Below, piece by piece: positions 5,021-11,803 of a DNA stretch of 49,223 bases. The stretch is taken from IMG/VR virus record IMGVR_UViG_3300023184_000191, positions 1 through 49,223 of that record, one strand, 5' to 3'. Position 1 is the stretch's first letter. Each line of letters starts with the position of its first letter. The translations under genes and the position numbers were made by a program. A model generated the notes under the pieces. The model was not told the origin of the DNA and did not search any database. It saw only the letters and a program-made list of their open reading frames with translations. Origin of the DNA: a virus.

Positions 5021-5116
5021 TTAGGTACCACTCCACCCGCTGTTTACATAGGCCAGCGCCTCACGATAATCATGTGAGGGTGTCTCAAAGGACAGTTGGG
5101 CGAGTTGCTTAATCAT
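5021..5116 (-). CDS. 31-aa mini-protein with its own promoter and terminator
   Basis: The frame MIKQLAQLSFETPSHDYRE... ends SGWSGT. A near-consensus promoter (TTGACT-17-TATAAT) has its -10 ending only 5 bp before the ATG, so the transcript should begin at or next to the start codon. A strong terminator follows 21 nt after the stop.

No Shine-Dalgarno is present. The amino-acid composition is protein-like, but the length is too small to prove coding; a small RNA is the alternative. No family recognised. Confidence 0.5.
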   Translation of the reverse strand: MIKQLAQLSFETPSHDYREALAYVNSGWSGT

Positions 5117-5121
5117 AGTGT

Positions 5122-5150
5122 ATTATATATGACAATGACAAGAAAGTCAA
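5122..5150 (-). promoter_or_regulatory. promoter abutting the 31-aa gene
   Basis: TTGACT (5145-5150), 17-bp spacer, TATAAT (5122-5127), then ACACT and the ATG at 5116. The expected start site falls on the ATG. Confidence 0.8.
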
Positions 5151-5175
5151 TGATTTTTCAATGTCTTTTGCCAAT

Positions 5176-5367
5176 TTATGTTCTTCCAGGTGGAAGTTTT
5201 GTGGTGCCCAGCTGCCGTTCAAACGACCCAGGACCTGCAAATTCTGCAGGCAGTGGTGGTGGAACATAACGTTCCTTTGGCGGCTTCCGGCCAAAAATTG
5301 ATTCGTGTCGTGCAGCCAGTTCTTGTTGACTGACCACTGACGGACGGGGTCGTGTGCCTTTGCTCAT
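5176..5367 (-). CDS. small Pro/Arg-rich protein, function unknown
   Basis: 63 residues starting MSKGTRPRPSVVSQQELAAR, with AAGGA seven bases before the ATG. The N-terminus is basic and the C-terminus proline-rich (PPPLPAEFAGPG), with no membrane segment. It lies 22 bp downstream of the PP-loop ATPase gene and may be the last gene of that operon. The frame overlapping it at 5109-5294 has no ribosome site and was discarded. Confidence 0.75.
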   Translation of the reverse strand: MSKGTRPRPSVVSQQELAARHESIFGRKPPKERYVPPPLPAEFAGPGSFERQLGTTKLPPGRT

Positions 5368-5389
5368 GGTTTTTCCTTGTGTTATAAAT

Positions 5390-6532
5390 TTATTCTAATG
5401 CAAAATGACCGTTGATCATTCCTATAAAAGATACCGCCTGATTGAAATCGTAATTCAAGTATTTGCGATCTATATTCTTTTCCACATGTTCAATTCCTTT
5501 GTGCCAACTGTGGTAAACATAAGTGTCTTTGTATGTTTTAAAGAACCAATCGTCCCATTCACATTGTGATGTAAGTCCTGGTTTGACACACTGGAACGTG
5601 TTGATATTCCATCCTGGATAGATTAAACTTCGTGTGACCACTTCGTATGCTTGTCTTAAAGAGGCGCTGCCACCGGGCCATTGCAAAATAGGTTTTAGAG
5701 CTGGGTTGCTTTCAAACCAACGTCGAATCATGTGGCTCTGTTTGATTACTATTTCTGGTAAATCCGGAGTCCAGTAAAAGAATTCAGTGTGAATATTTGT
5801 GTAATCAGGATCGTTCCAATTGCCAGTAAAGCAATTCACAATCTTGTCTAAGAAATACACACAATATTTGTTATCCTTGATGCAAATTTTGGGTTTGTCT
5901 ACTCCATATACCAACGCTGTTCGCAATCCACGATCGTGTTGATTACGATGCGCATGTTCTCTGGTCACACTCCATCTGGTCACAAACTGAGGATTCAAAT
6001 GTTCATAAGTGGTAGTTAACCATTCTTCACCATCAAACCGATTTAACTTTTCAACCACACTGTCTGACACATCGATATAGGTAATTTTAGTGCGCGGACT
6101 GTTGTCTTGTATCCACTGCAATCCTTGTTTGGTTGTGAGATCAAACTCAGCTTCAATATTCCTGGGATCAGTCACTGTGGCATCTGGTATAGATTTGTTA
6201 TCAATTTTGCGACTCCACACAGTGTATATTTCATCTATAAAACATCCAGCTGAAAAAAATGCTTGCACGGTATTCCAACTATCACTGCCACCACTGAAAA
6301 ACACAGCAACACGGTCATATTGATCTCGTATTTGCCGAGCTCGCATTTGATACAGTATTGACAAATCAGTTTCGGGTTCTACCAACCAATTTTGCGACCT
6401 CCACACAGCATCATTAAAATGCCATGTGGGGTGTAGGTTCTGTTGTGTGCCTGCTATCAGCGCATCAATCTTGCTGTGATACACAGTGGATCCCACTGTG
6501 TAATATCCCAGTCGTTGATTTGTAACTGTCAC
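5390..6532 (-). CDS. PP-loop ATPase (N-type ATP pyrophosphatase)
   Basis: 380 residues. The P-loop SGGSDS (residues 80-85, within AVFFSGGSDSW) is the diagnostic motif of the family that adenylates a carboxylate, carbonyl or thiolate, and includes QueC, TilS, asparagine synthetase and NAD synthetase. The rest does not match a family I can name; it is longer than QueC (about 230) and lacks its clustered zinc cysteines.

Translation starts at a GTG overlapping the TGA of the TctC-like gene (GTGA), so the two are coupled. A role in the 7-deazaguanine pathway in place of QueC is possible but unproven; an amidotransferase-like role in surface modification is equally possible. Confidence 0.8.
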   Translation of the reverse strand: MTVTNQRLGYYTVGSTVYHSKIDALIAGTQQNLHPTWHFNDAVWRSQNWLVEPETDLSILYQMRARQIRDQYDRVAVFFSGGSDSWNTVQAFFSAGCFIDEIYTVWSRKIDNKSIPDATVTDPRNIEAEFDLTTKQGLQWIQDNSPRTKITYIDVSDSVVEKLNRFDGEEWLTTTYEHLNPQFVTRWSVTREHAHRNQHDRGLRTALVYGVDKPKICIKDNKYCVYFLDKIVNCFTGNWNDPDYTNIHTEFFYWTPDLPEIVIKQSHMIRRWFESNPALKPILQWPGGSASLRQAYEVVTRSLIYPGWNINTFQCVKPGLTSQCEWDDWFFKTYKDTYVYHSWHKGIEHVEKNIDRKYLNYDFNQAVSFIGMINGHFALE

Positions 6533-7419
6533 TGACGTTCAATGCCTTTGGTGATTGTTGCCCATCTAACAATGTTGTCTTGATGTAGTTTTTTTGCTGA
6601 ATCGTAAGAAAACTTTTCTGTGACACCATAATTATCACTACAGATTTTTTTCACGTTGTCTTGATTTGCTGTTGCTAGAATAGAGGATAATTCTTGTTTG
6701 ACAGCATCATCAACAGTGCTTGGTACAAAAAAGTAATCAGTTGAGGTAATTGATTCCAGTCCCTGCACATTCTGTGATTTAAATGTAACAAACCCAGTGA
6801 TGTTTCGGTCACCAGTTATACCAATAATTTTAACGTCAGGAGTCATTCTGCCCAGTGTCATTGGACCTAAAAAATCCACACTGGCATCTAAGTGACCACC
6901 CAGCATGTCACCGGATGCTTCGGGAGTTCCCTTGTATGCTATTTCGTTAATTTTTACATTGCTGTTGTTCTGAATACCTTTTGACACCAGTTGAGTAATA
7001 CTGCCAGATACCAAGCCCAGAGACAGGTCTCGGTTGCTAACGTCAGTTACTCGACTGTATTTTTTACTGAATACTGCCAATGGCATTTTGCTGCAAAATT
7101 CACCAATCATGCTGAGTTGATTGACATCATGACTTTCTTTGAACAAGTTGGGTCGAACATAGAAGCTACTGGATATGGCCAATACTGTTACTGCTCGGTC
7201 ACTGATTACTGAATTCACAGCAATACTACCACCAGCACCTGGCTTGTTGTCGTACACAAACTTGTATTTGGTCTGTGCGGTGTTGGCATTGTCTATTATT
7301 TGGCGTAGCATAGCTGAGTCGGCACCAGCAGGAGAGAATGGCCAAACAATCTTGACCATGGTCTCAGCCGACGCTGACACTGCCAACACTGCCAATAATG
7401 CAAATAAAATTTTACGCAT
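6529..7419 (-). CDS. TctC/Bug-family periplasmic substrate-binding protein
   Basis: 296 residues with a signal peptide cleaved after ASA (about residue 18). Family hallmarks are WPFSPAGADSAMLRQ (26-40, usually VPFxPGGxxDxxAR), NKPGAGGSI (58-66) and YKGTPEASGDMLGGHLD (162-178). The length matches the family (about 300).

These receptors bind carboxylates or other small solutes for tripartite tricarboxylate transporters and are hugely expanded in Burkholderiales. No TctA/TctB membrane genes are nearby, so it would have to use host permeases or act alone. It lies 14 bp after the outer-membrane protein gene in one operon. Such receptors are rare in phages and point to a betaproteobacterial host. 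Confidence 0.9.
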   Translation of the reverse strand: MRKILFALLAVLAVSASAETMVKIVWPFSPAGADSAMLRQIIDNANTAQTKYKFVYDNKPGAGGSIAVNSVISDRAVTVLAISSSFYVRPNLFKESHDVNQLSMIGEFCSKMPLAVFSKKYSRVTDVSNRDLSLGLVSGSITQLVSKGIQNNSNVKINEIAYKGTPEASGDMLGGHLDASVDFLGPMTLGRMTPDVKIIGITGDRNITGFVTFKSQNVQGLESITSTDYFFVPSTVDDAVKQELSSILATANQDNVKKICSDNYGVTEKFSYDSAKKLHQDNIVRWATITKGIERQ

Positions 7420-7433
7420 GATTGGCTCCTAGA

Positions 7434-8057
7434 TTAGAATTTGTAAGTGACACCAATACCGGTGTAATCTTCATATGTCTTGGGCACAACGCCCAGCGCA
7501 TTTTGCCATCCACGGCTGGCACGGAGGTTCACACTGAACCGGTCGTTGATGGGTATGCTGTAGTTGTTCAACCACATGACCTGCTCCAAGTGTCCTGACT
7601 CGTGATTTACACGTCGTGTGATAGCAGTATTCCAGCGACCTGGACCAATCTTGACGCCGGCACCAACACCAACTCGTCCATACCAGTAACCAGTACCAAC
7701 TGCACCATTTTGTCCATCATCATATCCTATGCCCACATATGGACGCAGGGTAACAGTGCTGTTGATGGCATAAGATTTGCCCACACTACCTTCAAAGTTG
7801 TTCCACATACCCCAACCACTGGAACTTTTGAGTTTGCTACTGGCAACAGATGAGTTGGGGTTTGACCCGTATGTGACAGTTCGATCTGACAGGCCATAGT
7901 CAATGCCGTCTATGGTGTCGTTCCAGCGCAAGATATGCGCAGTACCGCCCACGTCAGCGGCTTTGTTGTACACATGATCCTGATCAACACCAATGGTGCC
8001 GGCCATGGACCACAGCGAAGTTAACATCATCGCGGATGTGATTAAAAGTTTTTTCAT
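7434..8057 (-). CDS. outer-membrane beta-barrel protein
   Basis: 207 residues. A signal peptide ends at SMA-G (about residue 19). The mature chain alternates polar and aromatic residues in strand-like blocks (for example TVTLRPYVGIGYD and YWYGRVGVGAGVKI), and it ends ...GIGVTYKF with the terminal Phe that BAM substrates carry. Size suits an 8-strand barrel.

An AGGA ribosome site precedes the ATG, and a consensus promoter lies 176 bp upstream. Phage outer-membrane proteins are few; known examples alter porin content or block superinfection. The family could not be named. Confidence 0.8.
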   Translation of the reverse strand: MKKLLITSAMMLTSLWSMAGTIGVDQDHVYNKAADVGGTAHILRWNDTIDGIDYGLSDRTVTYGSNPNSSVASSKLKSSSGWGMWNNFEGSVGKSYAINSTVTLRPYVGIGYDDGQNGAVGTGYWYGRVGVGAGVKIGPGRWNTAITRRVNHESGHLEQVMWLNNYSIPINDRFSVNLRASRGWQNALGVVPKTYEDYTGIGVTYKF

Positions 8058-8230
8058 TTGGATTTTTCCTAAAAAGTCTATACCTAAGTATAAAAAATTC
8101 AGCTGTGGAAGATGTCCACGTTACGGATGGCGTTCCATGAGTATCACCATGGTAAAAGGGTTCAACTACCCCAGGCGTCAATTTTGCCCGACGTCAGCCC
8201 CTGCTGGCGTTGCTAAATCTATTTATATTT
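8058..8230 (-). promoter_or_regulatory. long 5' leader of the envelope operon
   Basis: About 170 nt are transcribed before the outer-membrane protein ATG. The leader contains a GTGGA/TCCAC hairpin near 8104-8118 and several shorter stems. A 65-codon frame overlaps it (7984-8181) but has no ribosome site. Small-RNA regulation is common for outer-membrane protein leaders; here that is inference. Confidence 0.35.
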
Positions 8231-8232
8231 TG

Positions 8233-8261
8233 ATTATATAGGATTTAATTTTTTCCGTCAA
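8233..8261 (-). promoter_or_regulatory. consensus sigma70 promoter of the envelope operon
   Basis: TTGACG (8256-8261), 17-bp spacer, TATAAT (8233-8238) on the minus strand. It would drive the outer-membrane protein, TctC-like and PP-loop genes independently of upstream transcription. Confidence 0.85.
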
Positions 8262-8270
8262 CAGTTCTGG

Positions 8271-8867
8271 TTATCCGCGTGATGGAATTACTCTTTTTAC
8301 ACGATCCAACACAATGTCCACCACTTGATTACTGATCACAACTTCGTAGTGATTTAGTGGCAGTTCCACCAGCTCAAAGTCCTGTCGGTATTGCTGGCTC
8401 TCTATTGTGACCACACCATCGTTGGGTTCTTGTATCCAAGGACTGGCACCACGTGTGGTAACGACCTGGGTCCAGTTAGGCGGTGGGGGTAACTTTTTAG
8501 CATCGGCCATGGGCCGACTCATTGGTCCAATGTCCTTCATCAATCTGTTAAATGGCAAGAAGTAACGTGCATAGTCTGCTTGTCGGCTGCCACCATAGGG
8601 TGTGCTCAAACTCACGCCGCCCACTGTGGTATCCTGGTAGTAGTTGGCAAGATGCAGGGCATAGATACCACCCAGGCTGTGACTCACAAAGAACAATCGA
8701 TCCTCATCGTCCAGTTGGCCTTTCATTGCTGTCAGATTGTGTTCAAATCCTGCCTCGCTGTTGTATTCCATGGCCATGTCAGGCTCTTCTACATGATCTC
8801 GCACAAACTGTCTAATGTGTGTGAAACTTTCTGCTGTGGCGCTGGCACCGTGTATGTAAACTATCAT
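8271..8867 (-). CDS. alpha/beta-hydrolase (lipase/esterase-like)
   Basis: 198 residues. An HG oxyanion motif (YIHGASA, 4-10) is followed by the nucleophile elbow SHSLGG with Ser64. Asp150 in PNDGV and His173 in NHYEV complete a plausible triad. No signal peptide or membrane segment, so it is predicted cytoplasmic.

The fold is that of small lipases, thioesterases and PGAP1-like hydrolases; the substrate cannot be read from sequence. It sits between the tmRNA terminator and the envelope promoter. No strong ribosome site is seen before the ATG; an AATAAATA motif lies just upstream. Confidence 0.85.
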   Translation of the reverse strand: MIVYIHGASATAESFTHIRQFVRDHVEEPDMAMEYNSEAGFEHNLTAMKGQLDDEDRLFFVSHSLGGIYALHLANYYQDTTVGGVSLSTPYGGSRQADYARYFLPFNRLMKDIGPMSRPMADAKKLPPPPNWTQVVTTRGASPWIQEPNDGVVTIESQQYRQDFELVELPLNHYEVVISNQVVDIVLDRVKRVIPSRG

Positions 8868-8884
8868 TTGAATATTTATTGTAG

Positions 8885-8905
8885 AGAAACCCGCCGAAGC
8901 GGGTT
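8885..8905 (-). terminator. terminator of the tmRNA gene
   Basis: AACCCGC-TTCG-GCGGGTT followed by TCTC on the minus strand: a 7-bp stem with a very stable UUCG tetraloop. It ends the tmRNA coding piece. Confidence 0.85.
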
Positions 8906-9328
8906 CTGAGTTTCTGTTACGAGGTATGTCTTACCCTAGGCAGTGTTTAGGCTGCCAAAGCGAACTGTTCGTCGTTTGCATTTACGTTTTTTGCTTGATT
9001 AACGGTCATCGCCTACCGTGCTGTCCACTCTGTTACTTGTTGCCCTGTCGAAACTATGCAGGCCCATCATAAAGAAACTTTTATTTGTTCTATTGAAAAG
9101 TATCTATAATTAGTTGTCCAATCGGTATTCCAACGAATTATAGTGTTGTAAATTCTTACCCATCCGTTACGCAAATTTAGGCACCACATAATGTTGCCTT
9201 TAAGATTATAACGACTGAACTTACTTTTACTTTTCACAAACTTCCTTATGGTGGACCTGGGGGGATTCGCACCCCCGTCCAGAACACTGTTCTCATCACT
9301 TCATACAGCAATAACTCTTATTTACCCT
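8906..9328 (-). ncRNA. ssrA: circularly permuted (two-piece) tmRNA
   Basis: The 3' (acceptor) half comes first on the transcript. It has T arm GGGGG-TGCGAAT-CCCCC, then CAGGTCC, discriminator A and CCA (3' end at 9249). After a 183-nt spacer comes the 5' half, GGGCCTG (5' end at 9065), which pairs fully with CAGGTCC. TTTCGACAGGG then matches the conserved tmRNA 5' region.

The tag frame at 8947-8979 reads ANDEQFALAA followed by TAA. CAGAGT near the 5' half and GTTCTG in the acceptor half can form helix P2. Two-piece tmRNAs are known from alphaproteobacteria, cyanobacteria and some betaproteobacteria; the tag fits the last. It would rescue stalled ribosomes and tag products for proteolysis. 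Confidence 0.93.
9067..9189 (-). CDS. 40-aa ORF inside the tmRNA intervening segment
   Basis: The frame begins MWCLNLRNGWVRIYNT and ends EQIKVSL. It lies wholly within the spacer between the two tmRNA pieces, and its TGA ends 2 nt before the mature 5' end of the coding piece. AAAGG lies 7 nt before the ATG. The product is rich in Trp, Tyr, Asn and Ile.

In known two-piece tmRNAs this spacer is removed and is not coding. A chance ORF of this length in AT-rich DNA is possible, hence the modest confidence. Confidence 0.35.
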   Translation of the reverse strand: MWCLNLRNGWVRIYNTIIRWNTDWTTNYRYFSIEQIKVSL

Positions 9329-9802
9329 TTATTCAACGTTGGGCTCTTCAATCACTCGCCAGCCCAGGAGTGCCAAATCTGCGGCAATTTCGTCAGTGAC
9401 GTTGCCTTCACCAATGAACTTGCTGTCAGTCTTGTCGCCAATGCCTGAACAGTACCAGTCCATGTAGTCTTCGCCTGCGTCTCTGAGATCAGCCACAAGC
9501 CCACCAGCGTAACGCCAACTGCAACTCCAGTAGGCATCTTTCAGCACAAGCCAAACATCTTGCTTTTGAAAACTGTTGTTGCACAAGGCAGCATACAAGT
9601 TCTGCGCATAGTCATCACTGCCACGCACCCGGCTCACAAACCAGTCTGCCTGGCTCATGTCATATTCCATGTTGTTGACTTTGAACTCAGGATGCTCACG
9701 ACGCTCGGCCTCCATTTGAGCCCACTTGCCTCTGATGTCATCAAAGAAGTCATCGTCGGTGCCTTCACTCTCATGTTGTGGTTCAATTGTGATGTCGTTC
9801 AT
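9329..9802 (-). CDS. acidic phage protein, function unknown
   Basis: 157 residues from the ATG at 9802, chosen because AAAGGAA lies upstream; a longer frame would run through tRNA-Leu. The N-terminus is strongly acidic (SEGTDDDFFDD). The middle is Trp/Tyr-rich (SQADWFVSRVRGSDDYAQNLYAALCNN), and there is a C-terminal ALLGWRVIEEP block. No known motif. It lies between tRNA-Leu and the tmRNA acceptor piece, so all should be on one transcript from the 10073 promoter. Confidence 0.8.
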   Translation of the reverse strand: MNDITIEPQHESEGTDDDFFDDIRGKWAQMEAERREHPEFKVNNMEYDMSQADWFVSRVRGSDDYAQNLYAALCNNSFQKQDVWLVLKDAYWSCSWRYAGGLVADLRDAGEDYMDWYCSGIGDKTDSKFIGEGNVTDEIAADLALLGWRVIEEPNVE

Positions 9803-9813
9803 GTCAGTTCCTT

Positions 9814-9897
9814 TGGTACGAGTAACCGGAGTCGAACCGGTACGCATATAGCGGTGGATTTTAAGTCCACTGGGTCTACCAATTCCCCCATACTCGC
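9814..9897 (-). tRNA. tRNA-Leu(TAA)
   Basis: Type II tRNA with acceptor GCGAGTA/TACTCGT, long variable arm, anticodon loop CTTAAAA on GTGGA/TCCAC (anticodon UAA), discriminator A and CCA. Confidence 0.95.
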
Positions 9898-9911
9898 ACT
9901 GTTGTATTTAC

Positions 9912-9986
9912 TGGTCCGGCGTACAGGAATCGAACCCATATTCGCGGAGTAGAAATCCGCTGTATTATCCATTATACTAACGCCAG
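9912..9986 (-). tRNA. tRNA-Arg(TCT)
   Basis: Acceptor CTGGCGT/ACGCCGG, discriminator A, CCA, and anticodon loop TTTCTAC on a perfect GCGGA/TCCGC stem (anticodon UCU, for AGA/AGG). Confidence 0.93.
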
Positions 9987-9989
9987 TGT

Positions 9990-10064
9990 TGGTGCCCACA
10001 GAGGGAATTGAACCCCCACTCAAGCGATTATGAGTCGCCTGCTTTACCATTAAGCTATGTGGGC
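9990..10064 (-). tRNA. tRNA-Ile2(CAT), lysidine type
   Basis: Acceptor GCCCACA/TGTGGGC and CCA. The anticodon arm GGCGACTCATAATCGCTT, preceded by AGCA, matches bacterial tRNA-Ile2 rather than elongator Met. Host TilS would convert C34 to lysidine so that it reads AUA. First gene after the promoter at 10073. Confidence 0.9.
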
Positions 10065-10072
10065 TGATGTGT

Positions 10073-10101
10073 ATTGTAACAGAAATTTTATTTAGTGTCA
10101 A
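10073..10101 (-). promoter_or_regulatory. promoter of the second tRNA/tmRNA unit
   Basis: TTGACA (10096-10101), 17-bp spacer, TACAAT (10073-10078). It would drive tRNA-Ile2, Arg, Leu, the unknown gene and probably the tmRNA, ending at the terminator at 8885-8905. Confidence 0.85.
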
Positions 10102-10112
10102 CCCAGAACGGG

Positions 10113-10250
10113 TTAGGTCAGCAGTTGGTTGATGATGTCCGCCGCTATTCGAACCAAATCTGGATCAATACCCATCCTGTGTGCTATTTCGGCAGTGCTG
10201 AGATTGCGTTCCAACAGTTCACGCACCTGGTTGATGAGTTGTCGTTTCAT
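10113..10250 (-). CDS. 45-aa helix-turn-helix protein
   Basis: The frame MKRQLINQVRELLERNLSTAEIAHRMGIDPDLVRIAADIINQLLT contains a helix-turn-helix-like pattern: LSTAEIAHRMGID resembles a recognition-helix segment of the Hin/sigma-region-4 type. TATATATA lies just before the ATG and no Shine-Dalgarno is seen. It sits alone between the second tRNA unit and the small-gene operon, as a small regulator might. Confidence 0.6.
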   Translation of the reverse strand: MKRQLINQVRELLERNLSTAEIAHRMGIDPDLVRIAADIINQLLT

Positions 10251-10296
10251 GTATATATAACGTTTTAGCCCGGTGACCTAGCTAGAGCAGTTTGTT

Positions 10297-10518
10297 CTAA
10301 CTGTCCATGCCCAGTGTAGCAGGTGCATGATCCAAGCGATCATGACCATCACCGCGGTAAAAATATGCATCCGGGTCTGTGATTGTGATGCTCAAATCAC
10401 TGTGCATCACGTCATAGTCTACAAAGTCATGATTGGCATCGTACACACGGAAATAATACTGCCCGTCATGACCGCGTATCAGGCATCCTTCAACGCCATC
10501 AGCTGGTTGTTTCATCAT
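10297..10518 (-). CDS. small phage protein, function unknown
   Basis: 73 residues from the first ATG of MMKQPADGVEGCLIRGHDG, placed 7 nt after GGAG; a TTG-initiated longer form is less likely. The middle looks like a beta-hairpin fold (GQYYFRVYDANHDFVDYDVM) and the C-terminus is Asp/His-rich. Overlaps the upstream 48-codon gene by 20 nt, so translation is probably coupled. Last gene of the 10.3-12.6 kb operon. Confidence 0.65.
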   Translation of the reverse strand: MMKQPADGVEGCLIRGHDGQYYFRVYDANHDFVDYDVMHSDLSITITDPDAYFYRGDGHDRLDHAPATLGMDS

Positions 10519-10645
10519 GCTCCAACTCCATTTGTTCAATAATTAAGTGTGCGAACTTCTGGCAAAACATATTGAACCAAAGTTCGTTGCACAAGGCATT
10601 TGACGCACCTGCTTGCAGTGCCAAATTTTTCAATTCTTCATTCAT
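10499..10645 (-). CDS. 48-aa small protein, function unknown
   Basis: The frame begins MNEELKNLALQAGASNALC, with GGGAG 6 nt before the ATG. It is mainly helical and acidic, with a C-terminal EQMELEHDETTS. It lies between two confident genes with 3- and 20-nt junctions, which supports it despite its size. The MNEELK...ALQAG start is common in small T4-like phage proteins (recalled, not checked). Confidence 0.7.
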   Translation of the reverse strand: MNEELKNLALQAGASNALCNELWFNMFCQKFAHLIIEQMELEHDETTS

Positions 10646-10648
10646 AAT

Positions 10649-10933
10649 TTACTCCCAGGTTCTGTGACGTTCGGCCACCCATTCTTTACCATCATATTCC
10701 TCGATACACCAGTTGACATCGTCAGGAACGTCCACAATTTTCAATTCAGCATAGTCACCGTCGGCTGCTTCACCCATGAGTTCAATCACAGCAATCAAGT
10801 GCTCATCGTCTCTTGGGATTTCGCGGTCGTGAAAGTCAGGGTCTGTTACCCCAGCCAGTTCCCGGTATTTACTCTCAGCCTTGGCACTGAGCCCAAAGCC
10901 ACCGTGGCAAGTGTTGATTACAATTTTAGTCAT
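10649..10933 (-). CDS. conserved-looking phage protein, function unknown
   Basis: 94 residues beginning MTKIVINTCHGGFGLSAKA. The opening KIVINTCHGGFGLS followed by an acidic VPDDVNWCIEEYDG block is a pattern I recall from unknown proteins of several myoviruses. No membrane segment. Starts within an ATGA overlap with the gene upstream. Confidence 0.8.
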   Translation of the reverse strand: MTKIVINTCHGGFGLSAKAESKYRELAGVTDPDFHDREIPRDDEHLIAVIELMGEAADGDYAELKIVDVPDDVNWCIEEYDGKEWVAERHRTWE

Positions 10934-11322
10934 TCTTCGTCCTCATCGTAGTTAGCATCAGTTTCAATTATGACATGGCCAAACTTGAGTTGGCCGCCTT
11001 GTGAGCCAGTCTCAAACGGCTCGGTGAATTCCAGGATGGCACCCAGGTCTAGTAGATTGTCATACTTGTTGGCACGGATGTCTGACATCAGTATGCAACC
11101 AATACTTCCTGCGTCCACACTGTATGTATGGCCGTATTGATCATAGTATTCCCCGTCGCCCCAGCGAGTGCTGTAGATGGCAAATTTGCGCCCATCAGGC
11201 AACTCAAATTCACCATCAACTAATTTTTCACCTTGAATGATAAGTGAACAGACTTGCTGCCATTCGTCACCTATTACATAGCACAAGTCACCTACGTAGT
11301 ATTTTCCTGCGGGCATTGTCAT
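10930..11322 (-). CDS. phage protein with GDLCYV motif, function unknown
   Basis: 130 residues from the ATG at 11322 (MTMPAGKYYVGDLCYVIGDEW), chosen because GGAG lies 5 nt upstream and the codon overlaps the previous stop (ATGA). The PAGxYxxGDxCYV opening and the central SVDAGSIGCI block recall a widespread phage family of unknown function, probably an all-beta protein. Acidic tail DANYDEDEE. Confidence 0.8.
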   Translation of the reverse strand: MTMPAGKYYVGDLCYVIGDEWQQVCSLIIQGEKLVDGEFELPDGRKFAIYSTRWGDGEYYDQYGHTYSVDAGSIGCILMSDIRANKYDNLLDLGAILEFTEPFETGSQGGQLKFGHVIIETDANYDEDEE

Positions 11323-11498
11323 GCTAACTCCAATTTTGTTACAGGGACCAGACGAAAACAACCTTCAGTTGTGTCACCTTTGACAGCAGTCACCACACGG
11401 GATTCACCTGTGCCAGGTTGTGGCATGGCAGGACCCACGTCAAACCACTCTGAGTCTGCCAGCATGTCAAAGTGCTGTTCTTTTAATCTGAATCTCAT
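11319..11498 (-). CDS. small phage protein, function unknown
   Basis: 59 residues from the ATG at 11498 (MRFRLKEQHFDMLADSEWFD), which has GGGAG 5 nt upstream; the longer frame has no ribosome site. It ends in an ATGA overlap with the next gene. No recognisable motif. Confidence 0.7.
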   Translation of the reverse strand: MRFRLKEQHFDMLADSEWFDVGPAMPQPGTGESRVVTAVKGDTTEGCFRLVPVTKLELA

Positions 11499-11803
11499 GC
11501 CATCTCCCAATCTAATGTTTTTACACCACACTCGGCCAGTCTGTCAATGCCTTCGTGCGGACAATATATCTCGCTGAGATGCCAACAGGCTCGAAATTCT
11601 TGCAGATTTTTGCGTAGCTGTTCATCGTCTCCTTTGTATCGGAAACTCTCAACCCACTCATGAGTGGTTTTAACTGACAACCGTTGCACAATCTTTCTAG
11701 GTGCATCTAATTCAAATATGCATTCAGCAGGATGCATGGCCAGGATATCTCCCACATACTTCTCGTCAAAGTATCTATGCTGGTCGTAGTATAAAGTGCC
11801 CAT
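11495..11803 (-). CDS. phage protein, function unknown
   Basis: 102 residues (MGTLYYDQHRYFDEKYVGDIL...). AAGGAAA lies upstream, within the end of the preceding gene. Contains Cys/His residues (HPAEC, CWHLSEIYCPHEG) that could form a small metal site, which is speculative. Overlaps both neighbours by a few bases. Confidence 0.75.
   Translation of the reverse strand: MGTLYYDQHRYFDEKYVGDILAMHPAECIFELDAPRKIVQRLSVKTTHEWVESFRYKGDDEQLRKNLQEFRACWHLSEIYCPHEGIDRLAECGVKTLDWEMA

Noticed and set aside
5109-5294. 61-codon ORF overlapping the gene at 5176-5367
   Set aside because: No ribosome site and contains the promoter of the 31-aa unit; shadow of the neighbouring gene.
7984-8181. 65-codon ORF over the outer-membrane protein leader
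   Set aside because: No ribosome site, and it overlaps the start of a confident gene; judged a chance frame in the leader.
8160-8200. GGGGCTGACG in the envelope leader resembles a tmRNA 5' end
   Set aside because: No acceptor partner or tag frame nearby; the real tmRNA is at 8906-9328.
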